NCBI GenBank assembly: GCA_035771175.1
Contig: CM069598.1
Coordinates: forward strand, 79,501-143,500
Length of the DNA: 64,000 nucleotides
Direction of reading: 5' to 3'
Origin: Paratinospora sagittata
Lineage: Eukaryota > Streptophyta > Magnoliopsida > Ranunculales > Menispermaceae
The stretch's first letter is position 1. Every line of letters starts with the position of its first letter. Shown here piece after piece: positions 50,201 through 61,545 of this stretch. The position numbers and the translations under genes were made by a program. Under the pieces are notes generated by a model that was given only the letters and a program-made list of their open reading frames with translations, made no database searches and had not been told where the DNA came from.

Positions 50201-53200
50201 GCAGACAGGACGCCCAAGGCTTTAAAATATCTTCAACTCGACAATGTAGAACATCAAGAATTCTTTTGACGGTATTCAGAAATGTTCCCAGCTGCCATTT
50301 ATGAAAACACACAAGTTGTTGATCAAACTAAAATGTGATGAATTTGAAGTTCTAAACTTAAATGGCAATGTTTCTTCAAAATAAAAACTCATTTTGCAGC
50401 AGTCCACATCATAGTACGTACCTGATTCGGAACATAATATAATGTAGTGGACTGTCTTCTTGTAAGTTTCTGAACATGTATACCAAGCTTCTTTGGGATG
50501 CTATCCTTCAAAGGGGTCAAGATTTCACTGTACTGCTTCTCCAGAGCTTTAATGACTGCTCTCTCTATCTTGGCAACAGCCTTCAATATCAAGAATGTTT
50601 CTCAAGCATTAGCAAAGGTCAAGATGCTGAAAACCAAGACACGTACATACCTAAGCTAAGCAGTAATAGACTTATCAATTTGAATCAATTTTACCTAGTA
50701 AAAGCTGATAGAAGGGTGGAAATACTTACACTTTCCAAAACCAGGGAATACTGAGGCCATCGGTTGATCACTACCTCATACTCATTGAGAGTATCTTTTA
50801 TTTTCTCATACATATCCTCAGCAAATGGTGAAGTGGAATGATTTGTTGTGACCCCATACCATGGGACCTGCAATGGGTGATTATTTATTACGATAAGGAG
50901 ACACAACTATGCTTGTGAACATAACACTCGCAGTCATGTGTGTGTGAGAGAGAGAGAGAAAGAGAACCACCTTCTCCGCCTTGCAAAGGTCCAGTAAGTT
51001 CAGTTGCTTATCTTGTATCCAGACCATTATGTAATTGTGGAACAGGTTCCTTGAATCAACCCCACCATGCACTGGCCTGAATAAACATACAGATAGTAGA
51101 AGATCAATCTCAAGCAACTTGTACATAAAAGAAATGTGGCAGAATTTATGTGCCCGAATAAGATAATTCATATTTCTTTTCAAATACAATGGACTTGCTT
51201 CTGGTAAAAGTGATATTTAGAATTCTAGTTGAAGCCAAGCTCTTGAACAAACCTGATATTCCACAACTCAAGATCCCTCTCAAAATCAGCAGTGACCATC
51301 AGAAGTTCAGTCACATGGGGCAGGGGACTAGATGGAGGCCAGGATGCGAGAAAACCTCTGAGTCTTTTACACAACTCGTTGCTATAAATGGCAGCTGATA
51401 TATTTGACAAGTCTATTGAACTGCAATGAGATCATCTATGTTAAGAGTAATCATATCTAGAATGTCAGAGCATATATGCAAGTGCAGTCATATCTGAACT
51501 CTATCGATTGCCCTGTTATGTAACATGAACAGATATTTACTATCCAAATAACTTATTGATCAAAATGGAATTTGGAAAGGTTTATATGGATTAGATTGTA
51601 GGTTCAAAGTCAAGTAATAATTTATAAGATATGGCATAATTTGTGAGTACTAATAAAGTGCAAGAAAGAACTATAATGGAGTGAGCTTTGATAATGCAGA
51701 TTCAACCGTAACTTGTGAATTTTGGTTGAGTCAAATAAACAACGCAGGAAAAAAGGACGATATTGGAGTGAGCTTCAAATCTCCTCCCAACCACCCTAAT
51801 GAATCGTAGAGTTGTTGAAACTCAATATGTTCATAACTGATTCTTGAAGATAAACTTAAATTACCTAGGAAGTATATGCTGGTTGTGAATCTTTATGTCT
51901 GCTTGAATCTCATTGCTTATGTTTGTGCACAGATTCTTCATCTTGAGATACGCAGTGGAAATGGCCATGGGATCTGAAAGTAAGCTCTCAATATTGCTTG
52001 ACATAAACTCATCGGTCTCTAACATGTGCCTCCTGCACCTTTTTGTTGCTGCAGTCTGTATATAAAGTGTTATTGTGTCGGAGCTCTAGTGATGGACCAT
52101 GAATATATAAAGGAATATACAAATAAAAAGAAATGTTTGAAAAAGGCCTGCAAATCGAACATTTGGCTTCACAAGTTGATGGGTAACTAATTTGTAGGGG
52201 CAGTATTTGGTCAACAATATAATCATACTTCTGAAACACGACTATTTGGCTACACAAAAGTTTTAGGATGAGCTAATTTTCATGAGAATGATGTCATAAA
52301 TATCAATATTTTCAACAACAAAAATCGGTCCATCTGAGTTTTAAGCATAATGAAAGGTGGCATTGGAATATAATTATAATCAATCCATTTTTCACTATTA
52401 GATTGAAGATCATTTTTTCATGGTTGAGGGTTGTTTGTGATGTTGACCTCTTCTTGTATAAACAAAATATCATACCGCCAAAAACCAGTAAACATTCACA
52501 CAAACAGCCACAAGTATAGATGAGGCAAATTTCAAGAGTGTATGCATCTGCATGTTATATGTGACTTGCCTGCAAATAGTTTCTCAACACTGTCTGTGCT
52601 TCCTGAGCAAGTATATCGTGAAGAAGTGTGAATACTTGTACAGCAGAAGCTAATGCAGGTGCAGCAGACTCTGTTATTGGACCAAACAAATCCGTTAAGC
52701 CCGTGGGGGAGCTCTCATCTAATGATTTGTAGTTCTCAAAAACCTTTGCCAAGAGATTTTCAACTTGAGTTTCACAATCAAGCAATATGCTTTTCTGCCA
52801 AAAAAAAAAAAAAGTTGAAATGTCAGGTTCCTCTATTACATATTTGCATGCATGCTCCCAAATGTGAGGGAATAGGTTGCTTACAATAATTGTAAACTGA
52901 AAAAAGAAATGTGTTTCCACCAAAGTATATTAACATCTGAGGATATCAGCTTTATATCTAGAAACTAAGTTTTTTTACAGGAAATTTAAAGTAACCACAT
53001 CTGTCTTAGTGAAAGCTATCGAGCATTGCTAGGCAGCCTCTATGTATACCAGCTAAAGCTTTTAGGTCTAGTGGTTTCTAACTTTGTATGAAAGCTCTGG
53101 TTCTGTGAGCTCTTAGGATCAAGTCTCTTTGTGAAATTTAAAGTAACCACATTTGTATGTTAGTGAAAGCTATCAAACATTGTTGGGCAGCCTCTATGTA

Positions 53201-56200
53201 GCAGCTATAGCTTTTAGGGGTAATGGTTTCTAACATGGTATCAAAAGCCTGGTTTTGTGAATTTTTAGGTTCAAGTCTCTTTGTTGGCATTTGCATGTTA
53301 GGTTTATATGTCGTTCTATGTCCCTTCTAACCGTTCACGAGCAGGAGAGGGTTGCATGTGAGGGCGACTCAATGAAACCTTGATATCCAATGTTGGCCCT
53401 CTACCTACCAGTACCAGGTTTAGCTTTTAGGTCCATTGGTTTCCAACACTATCATCTTCAATTGCCCTTTTAACATTGAGTTGTGGCATAATAGCTAGTA
53501 TGTTTTGTGAAAGCTGTTTGGAATGTAAGATACCCACTGAAATGATTTCTACCGACCATATAGAAGCCTAACCTTAACTAGGATCAAGAAAACCTAGCCA
53601 ACATGGAGTTGGTGCAATTGATAAAGAAGTGGCTTTGGAACCCAAAGAATCTAGGTTCTCATAGCTTCACCCTAGAGGGTGAGGGGGATTAATGGGTCAG
53701 GACCGGGCCTAATACTCCCCAAGAGTGTAGTATGGTGATGCAGCTGGTTATACAACTAACTACTAACATTGTTTCTTCTCAAAAAAGGATCAAGAAAACC
53801 TAAGGACAGATCTTGTGAAACTTCAAAAGTAGAAATAAAAACTTGTCAATGATTTTGTCTTTCGTATTAGGAGAAGAAAACATTAAGGGAATTCAAAAAA
53901 GAAAAGAAAGAAAGAAGCCTAAAAAGGTTGAAGTGGCTATTCATTCAATCAAGAAAATTAAATGGCTCAAACAAAAATTGCAGATCTAAAGCATACAACT
54001 CCAGTTTATATAAGATTTTGTATTGAATTTGTTCAAATTTGTAATGATCACACACCACCCAATATTACCCAATTGTGGACATTATTTTGCCCCAAGTCTA
54101 TATGCAATTTCCCTTTACCCTCACAAGCTGCATCACTGGGACACAAAGTTCCCCCACCTGTAGTATACTACCCAAAGCTGGTCTGAAGCCAATGTTTGAC
54201 TCTGAACATATGCATTTGACTTCATGAAGAAGTATGATAAGAGGCAGACAAAGTAGACAAAGAAGCCCTACTTGACCAGCTAAACCAAAAAACCCAAATA
54301 ATAACTAGAAAATATAAAAATATAATTTGAGATTTCTTTATAATTTGAGTCAAGTTTCCATTTTTATTATTTGTTTTTTAAATTGAACTTGTTTAGAAAA
54401 CCTGCCACTCTTTAATATTTAAAACAAAACTTAGTAATCTATATTTCCTGTTTAGGTATCTTTCTAAGCTGTTATGATGAACTTATTTCTATAAAAACGC
54501 CAAAAGGGCACTAGTCATCAAATCAACAGAACAAATTGTCTTTCGATTCTTACCTCAATGTTCTTTTTCTCACCTCCTCGGATTTTCTAATCTTGTGATT
54601 AACTTAACACTTCTCCTCCTACATTGAAGTCCTACCTTTGAAAACTATCAGTGGTAACTTACAAATAAATACTCCGAAGAAATCACCATCTGTATTATTT
54701 TAAATATAACATCTAGCACAATCAAACAAGTATTATTTTAAATATAACATCTAGCACAATCAAACAAGTATGCCACAAGAACATTATTTAACAGAAACTT
54801 TGAAGAAACATTTTTTCTTGTTAAGGAAAGTAAACCTTCAAAGGAACATTTTTCCCAAGTGAGTTGCCTGAGGATTATATAAGATGTAAAGTGGTTGAGC
54901 TATTTAGTTACCTCTTGTCTACTCAGACTTCTTTCATTCTTGGCCTTGATAACAGGTACTAGTAAGTCATGCACAAGCTCTAGGCAATCCTTTGTAGGTG
55001 TGGCCACATTCATGACATATGAAAGATACCTATGGAACCCCCAAAGCAATCAACATAGAGTAAGAGGGAGATGCAAAGCATCCATAGTTGCTTCTGAGAA
55101 TTTTACTACAACATCATTATCATTATTGATAATACTACCAATGATAGCATCATTGTATATGTATATTTTTTATTTCATTGGTATTATTATTATTTTATTG
55201 ATTTTTGTTGTTAGATTTATAATCTTAAAAACTAAGCTGTTGGAATTCAGATGATAAACTTTGCATATATACATCATGAAATACCTCAGCTTAGTGTATG
55301 TATCTGAAACTCCATAGTAGTCAGAAAATTCTGTCAATAACCACTTCCATGGTCCATGTAAGCGCAAATTTTGATGGTGAAAATGCTGCGAACGCATAGC
55401 AGACTCCAACACCAAATCATATGCAAGAGTTTCCACTACCGGTGCACTCTGTAACAGGCAAATGTGTAATGATAAAATCATCGAAATCAACAATTGATAC
55501 ACAAGGGAGGAATGAATCCAAAACAGACACTAAGATGAGATGCTGCAACATAAAAAGTTTCAGGTCAACTGTGTTAAGCCAATAATATATACTGTAGCAG
55601 CAAGAATTTTTTTAATATACCAAGTACCCAATACCAACTTCTTATTTCTCCCACTCATTAAACTTTGAGAAAATAGTAAATAACAATTGTCTCAAAACTA
55701 ATCCTGGTAGGTATATGTGTGCTTTGGAACCTCTACATTTAATTCCAAGTGATACAGAGTAAATACTTCATAAAAACCCAGGTGATGACCTAATAAAAAA
55801 TAGTGAAAGTGTATAATGCTAAAATATTATAACTCACTTCTAAATTTGAATGGACTCAGTAATGGAGAATATGATATTTGATTCAAAAAGCAAACCACAT
55901 GAATAAACTCAACTTGGCCTTAGGCAAGTTGTGCCCACTCCAATTCAATTAAGACTCCCCAAAATACTTCATTTTTAAAGAGAAAAAGCTAAAAAGTAGA
56001 AGAAAAAGGAACAAACCTTTATAGGGTTATTTTCATCACAACTAATTGTACTACCAATGCAGAGCTGAACCTTCCCCACACACTCATTATCATCATGATA
56101 AATTGGCCACCAACGAACTCTATCACTCTGCTAAATTTTGAAGTCATATGAAGACATGATGAAGTTAGCCAAGAAGATAATAGCCTTAAGCAAAGCAGTA

Positions 56201-59200
56201 ACCAGCAATAACAGAGGCTACGTAGGGAACATACAGGATTATCAGTCAAAAACGAAAGTTGAATTGTAGCTCGGCCCTGCGTGACTCTGTTTACATCCTT
56301 TACCTCCATTAAAAGAGCATCTCCTGGGCTCTCTGTGAAACTGGAAAAGCATGTATATGGAAGCTTTCATTTGGCATAGTTTACAATTGCTGAATCTCTG
56401 AAATTCATTATCTCATACTCATGCATGCAGAAGCAAAGGAAAGCAATGAAATAGAAGCTTACAATACATGATAATCACCAGTTCCTGGGTGCAAGTAAAT
56501 GGTAGAACTCGATTCCGCATCTGCCTCTTCAGTGGAGCTTTTCAGTTGAAATAAGCAAGACAGCGTATCTGGACAGACGGATAGTATATTGTCACCATTA
56601 TTAAGTCAACCACAATAATGGTGTTTTGGAAAAATATATACTCCACTATTGCAAGCAATATTCACTGCCTTAATAACCTGAAACCAAGATTCATATGGCA
56701 CATACATGATGCAAAGACTGACCACTTTACACGCCCCCTGGTTATGGATTTCTTAGGTCCAACATTAAAAGCCCAACTTCAAACTATCCAAAAATAGTGA
56801 TCAGTAATCAGGAAAAACCTAAGAGTTAATATGGTTGTATTCATACAATTAGATAGATTTGAGGCTTAATCTCTGTGGCAGCACCAATTGATGGCGGCAA
56901 ACCCTATATGTGCTCCAAGTATCAAAATCTATACAGTTATTACAAGGCATTCACTTCCTCGACAATACATCAAACCATTTTTTGTTTATTCTGACGTCAC
57001 CATCGATTAAAACATAAAATTCACATCTTATTTTGTCCCTTTGGCATCAAAGCTCTAATTTTGTGAGAGGGTAATGGGCTTAGGTCTCTTTGTTGGCATT
57101 TGCATGTTTAGTATTTGTTTGTTCTTCTATCACTCATTTGTCTTTCCACATAGAGTATGGGCCTGTAGGTGAGCAAAGTTAGTGATACCTTAATATACAC
57201 TGTTGGGCCTCTACCTTCATCTAGAGCGTTTAGGTCCACTTGTTATCTATCACTATCTGTAGTTACCCTCCACAATATTCAAACTACAGTTGCATTGATA
57301 ACAACCTTCAGATGTTGAAAATGAAGTTTCCCTTATTGAGTTGATGCCAGTTTTCACCAGTGCTGAAACATGTCGAAAGTACTCTGCCCCTGCTTGCATA
57401 TAGAGTGCACCTCGTTGTGAATATGTAACTTTAAGTTTTCTCCTTGGTATAATACGCACCTTTTTAACTGCCAATTATCGGACAACAAAGCATTTTAGTT
57501 AATAAATATGACTCAACAAAATGAACTTCTGAAGAAAATATGTTTTAATGGAAAAAATGGCCACAAAAAAACACACAACTTTTATCCTAATATCTGTATA
57601 GAATGGATTATTTCTCTGTTTACCACAAGTGTAAAAAATCAAGGCAGATGCTGTGTGGTATATGAAATTGATACTTACCTTCCACTCTAATCTTTCCAAC
57701 TACCTTCTTTAATGTCCGTGTGCATGTTTCTTCTGCGATATCAGCAGATCTTCCTTCCTTTGGATATGCACCTCGTGGTTGTAGCAAAAACTTGTGTAAC
57801 CTATAGTCCAAATAATACATAGTCATCTTACCTTGCAAATCTCCTTAAGAATGGAAAGAAACCAAAAATGACCAAGCAGCTCAATATAGAAGGATAAAAC
57901 TGAATGAAGGAACAGATATTATACCCAAAGGCACTTCGAAGAACCAGGCACTCATCACGTAGAAACTCAGGTGCCTCTGTGCAGCCTCTTGCCCATGCAT
58001 AGAGACACAATCGAATACATGCATCATAAGCTATCAGAGTTTGCCAAGCATTTTGACCACTGCAGTATTAAAATGCAAAGGGAGATTCTCAGATTTAAAA
58101 TGCAAAGTACTTTTGTCCACAAATCCTTATTAAATGAAAATTAGAGTGACACGTAAAAAAACACGTATGTTTTTCCTATGATTTGATCCTTATCAGTTAC
58201 AGTCGAGATGCCATTAGATTGGGAACTATCCAGAAGACCTTGCTACAATGACCCAGTGGTTGCACAAGTGAGCAAAGTAGAAGACAGCTATAAAAGGAAA
58301 TCAGAAACAGCTTATGATCAAAATGATACCAGAGAATAAGAAGTTCAGCTAAAGAGTGCACCTGGTATTGTAATAGGATGGTTGATCCCCTAAGATACTT
58401 TGCCAGGGAGGAATCTCTGCTTCTGCCTCTCCCGTGATGGTTCTGCATGCAAAATCATGCATCATCAAACGATAAAGGAGAACCAAAAATAAGGTAACCA
58501 ACGGGAGAAAAGGCATAAGTTTGGACTAAAAATTACCTAGCACCCTGATCATTGCTTTTTAGAGATTGCACCTCGCAATTTGTTAAGACTTCTTGTCCAG
58601 CAGAGTAGGCGACTGTTTCACTTGATGAGTTCATCTCGTGCCCAGGTAGCTCATTTTCCACCAAATCACTGGTGGCATTCCAGCGATTGCCACCATCATC
58701 TACTTCAAATCCGTCTTCTTTTTTAATTTCCAAAATAGGGGGGGCACTAGGAGTTCCCAAGGGAGTGCTCTGCAATCAACACCAAATTACTAAAAGATCA
58801 ACTTTTAACAGATAAGAGAGCAAAATCTGAAATGGCATATGCATGAGGGTGGGGATGTAAACTTTTTCTAGAGGATGATCTTTGGTGGCTGGAGCTGAGT
58901 TTCGCTGGGTGCATGCCCTGCTACTGAAATGTTCATCTGTAGAGCTTCTAACAACTCCTGGTACTTGAATCAGAAGACTCTCTTTTGAAGACCCTCTGTT
59001 CAAAGAAGACCCATTTCGGCAGTCTGAGCCATTGATGGACAGTGGACTAAAATTTAGCCTAGGCTTTGGACCAAAAAGTTCTTCATCACAGAAGTGCGCA
59101 CTTGGTTTATCGAAAAAATCAGTATCACTAGATCCAGAACGTTCATCCTCAAATGCATCAGAGGAATTACAGTCCATGTCATCTGGAGCTGATGCCACAC

Positions 59201-59867
59201 TCTCGTTATCCAAATCAAGTGTGACACTAGTATGAGGACCCAGCAAGCCAGAATAGAGTTTCAACGGTGGCAAAACCTGCGGTAAGTGATTCTTGGTATT
59301 GTATAGGGAAGGTGATTGCGGAAGAGGATCAAAACTAAACCTCTCTGCCAATGGAGATCGTAGCTGCTGCTCTGCATCTGATCCCTGATCATCAATCAAT
59401 TAATGGTATAAGGCAGAGGTCCCTTCAAGTCGCCGTTTTATGAACAAAAGAAAAGAAATGTTTTTGCATAGAAACCCCAGACAAATTATGTTAAAAGTTA
59501 TGGGGCAAGACAAGCTGTACTATCAACAACAACAACAAGAAGCAATCGTCGCATTTTAAGACGAAAGCTTGCTTGCTTGCTTTTTTTTTTTTTTTTTTTT
59601 AGGTAAAACAAATAAAGATTTTTCTGTGGTTTAATCAAAATAAAAAGAGTGTAGACAAAGAAACACTAAAAAGAGCTTCAAATCAAGGGCACTTAAGAGA
59701 TCAAAACCCTCCCCACACGAACGCCCAAATACAAAGAAAGATGTAAACCAGCTAGAATAACAGAAATCTTGAAAATCGTTGAAGCCGATTGAAACATTTC
59801 GGATTGCAGCATTTCGTACCTGTTTGACCCATTTAATGGCGCTCTCGTCCAAGCCTTCGGTGAACAT
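47210..59867 (-). CDS. large uncharacterised plant protein (At4g24610/At5g65440-like)
   Basis: Twenty-two exons join in frame to 3528 bp, 1175 residues. They lie at 59867-59820, 59384-58863, 58769-58537, 58442-58362, 58059-57925, 57800-57679, 57467-57306, 56568-56463, 56340-56235, 56127-56017, 55448-55285, 55029-54912, 52794-52570, 52055-51865, 51420-51253, 51076-50971, 50867-50730, 50580-50422, 50291-50085, 47899-47705, 47628-47557 and 47368-47210. It opens MFTEGLDESAIKWVKQ. Residues about 17-270 are serine-rich, acidic and probably disordered. A PPWQSILGDQPSYYNT motif follows, then a beta-rich part (FFTESPGDALLMEVKDVNRV) resembling a C2-like fold, then a long helical C-terminus (AICRGFWDRMGQ, NGSYYALGVLDDTFASQMQR). 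I recall this as a conserved plant family of unknown role; the old database tag 'pesticidal crystal-like' is a naming artefact and nothing here is a toxin. Helical membrane-trafficking adaptors are a possible analogy only. No frame break. Confidence 0.88.
48350..49250. repeat. duplicated repeat block inside the last large intron
   Basis: The intron between exons 19 and 20 (47900-50084) contains two related segments. Each holds AGCCC(C)TAA-GGG-TGGATTGTGATAG, then ACCACTAT-GA, AAGAGCCCAAGTG and ATGGGTC. They are at about 48640-48800 and 48870-49060. A GATACCATGTTAGG phrase near 49142 is typical of plant LTR ends. Retroelement origin is inferred. Confidence 0.5.
48540..48560. repeat. 21-base poly-C tract
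   Basis: An uninterrupted run of C in the intron, followed by AAAG. Exact length is unreliable in any assembly. Confidence 0.9.
52980..53460. repeat. tandem SINE/LTR-like repeats in intron 12
   Basis: The block AAATTTAAAGTAACCACAT, GTGAAAGCTATC, GGCAGCCTCTATGTA, AGCTTTTAGG and TGGTTTCTAAC occurs twice (about 52981-53130, 53136-53280). Related text (GGCATTTGCATGTT, ACCTTGATATCCA) recurs near 57080-57200 in intron 7. Internal TGGTATCAAAAGCC and GTTCAAGTCT phrases suggest a tRNA-related or LTR-derived repeat. Confidence 0.55.
57040..57260. repeat. second copy of the intron-12 repeat, in intron 7
   Basis: Shares GGTCTCTTTGTTGGCATTTG, ACCTTAATAT-CACTGTTGG, CCTCTACCT and TTTAGGTCCACTTG with 53260-53440. 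Both copies lie in introns of one gene and in the same orientation. Confidence 0.5.
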
Positions 59868-60178
59868 TTTCCAAGGTGAGAGAGAGATACAGACAGATGA
59901 TCAAAGCGCAGAGATCTTGAAGAAGAGAAGAAAAATAGGAGCTATAATATGATCAGTGCGTTACGAAGACGAAGACGAAGACAAAGAGAAAGATCCCCAC
60001 TTTCAAGTGAAACGACTCGGTAGAACTGGAGAGAGAGAGAGAGAGAGAGAGAGAGCGGGAGCGTGTGTAATGCGTTCAACTATGCTATAACGGCTAGTTG
60101 GAAAATTTGTTTCTTATCCAGCAGGTATTCCACACATTCGATCCTACGTACGCCTCATATTTTGAACTTTGTACATCA
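59868..60178. promoter_or_regulatory. 5' flank of the large minus-strand gene
   Basis: Holds a GA microsatellite (60027-60055) and a GACGAA trinucleotide-like run (59965-59985), probably in the 5' UTR or core promoter. No TATA box is convincing. Confidence 0.4.
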
Positions 60179-60186
60179 TGTAACTA

Positions 60187-61027
60187 AGGGCTTTGGACTT
60201 ATTGCCACCAAAAAATAAAAAAATTTGACAAATGGTATTAAAATTAAAATAATGATCTTTTTATCATATTTTAAAGCCAAATAGTGATGCTACGTGAACT
60301 TAAGAATGTTGATCGGGCATGTCAAGTTGATCGGGCATGTCAAGTTGGAAGGCGTCTTTTTATACAAAAAAAAAAAAATTGTTGTATAAAAGGAGTAGTT
60401 TGGTAAAAAAAAATCTTGTGGTTTGAACTCAGTGAGGCCGAACAGTTTACTAAAAATTTCGATTTTTTTTAATAACTTAAATTTTGGAAGGAGATCTAAA
60501 AATTCAACCGGACATGAGAACTGAGTTTCGTCGCCTCCGGGGGTTTGTGAGAGGGTAGAAGGATGCGCTGAAAGTGATCTGGTAAAAAAAACTTGTGGTT
60601 TGGCCTCGGTGCCGCCGAACAGTTTACTAAACACTTCGATTTTTCTTAATAACTTAAATTTCAGATAGGGGTCTAAAAATTAATCCGGACATAGAAACGG
60701 GGTTCCGTCGCCTTCTGAGTTTCATGGAAGGGTAGTGAAACGCGCTGAAAGTAGTCAGATGAAAAAAAAAAAAAAAAACCCTAGGTAGCGCTCGAATGAT
60801 TGACACAAGTACCAAAAAAAAAAATTCAGAATGAAAGGCGTCTTCTATACAATAATTTTTTTTGTTTTTTCTTTGTATAGAACGTGTCTTTTCTATATAA
60901 TTTTTTTTTGTATGAAAAACGTAAAAAGGCGCTTTCTATATAATTTTTTTTTTATTATTTTATATGGACGCCAAATTATGACAAAAAGGTCGTTGCTTAA
61001 ATTTTAATGACATTTGTGAAAAGCCCT
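60187..61027. mobile_element. non-autonomous PMD/MULE-family element
   Basis: The ends AGGGCTTTGG and AAAAGCCCT are flanked by TGTAACTA (60179-60186) and TGTTACTA (61028-61035), matching at 7 of 8 bases. The interior has two to three copies of the ~185 bp unit found at 15660-15965 (AACAGTTTACTAAA, GTCGCCTCCGGGGG, CGCTGAAAGTGATC) and AAGGCGTCTTT-type motifs near the ends. No PMD gene is present. It occupies half of the space between two divergent genes. Confidence 0.78.
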
Positions 61028-61035
61028 TGTTACTA

Positions 61036-61545
61036 ACTTAGTTGCACTCTTATTTCAACTGCTCACCCAGTGCATTAATGTATAGAATACACGGGCTAGC
61101 TAGCTTACCTTTTGGTTTGGGCTTGTTCCATACAGATTTTTACCCAATATGAATGCACTTATCTAAAAACACTTATTAAAATGCCTTTAAGAATTTGTTA
61201 AATAACTTCAAATATATAAACAATTCGAAATTGCTAAGGGTGATTTTTTTTTTTATCTTCCCAAAGCTTAAATTACTTATTTTAAGCGTAAGTAGCGCTT
61301 TTTTTTCTTCGTGTGTGCGCCTCCAAAGTGCAAAACCATCTGAATGTTCCAACAAGCTAAACGACCAATCCAATCCGTGGTTTGTTACACTTAATTTTTC
61401 ACGCGTCATATCTCCCTTCTTCCATGCATTTTGTACAAAGAAAATAGGGTTGGCACCAAATGAATATAAAGCATTTTTGGAGAATCAATAATCATGGAAT
61501 CTGCCAATTGCTCTGCAACCTGCAGTTTCCTCCTAACTGAAGAAA
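61036..61545 (+). promoter_or_regulatory. PPR gene 5' flank with overlapping upstream ORF
   Basis: An ATG at 61494, in another frame, opens about 45 codons and ends inside the PPR coding region near 61640. If both lie on the mRNA, the upstream start would compete with the PPR start at 61546. No TATA box is convincing. Confidence 0.4.

Noticed and set aside
47210..59867. Insecticidal toxin relationship implied by an old family label
   Set aside because: The label is an annotation artefact for this plant family; nothing in the sequence resembles a crystal toxin.
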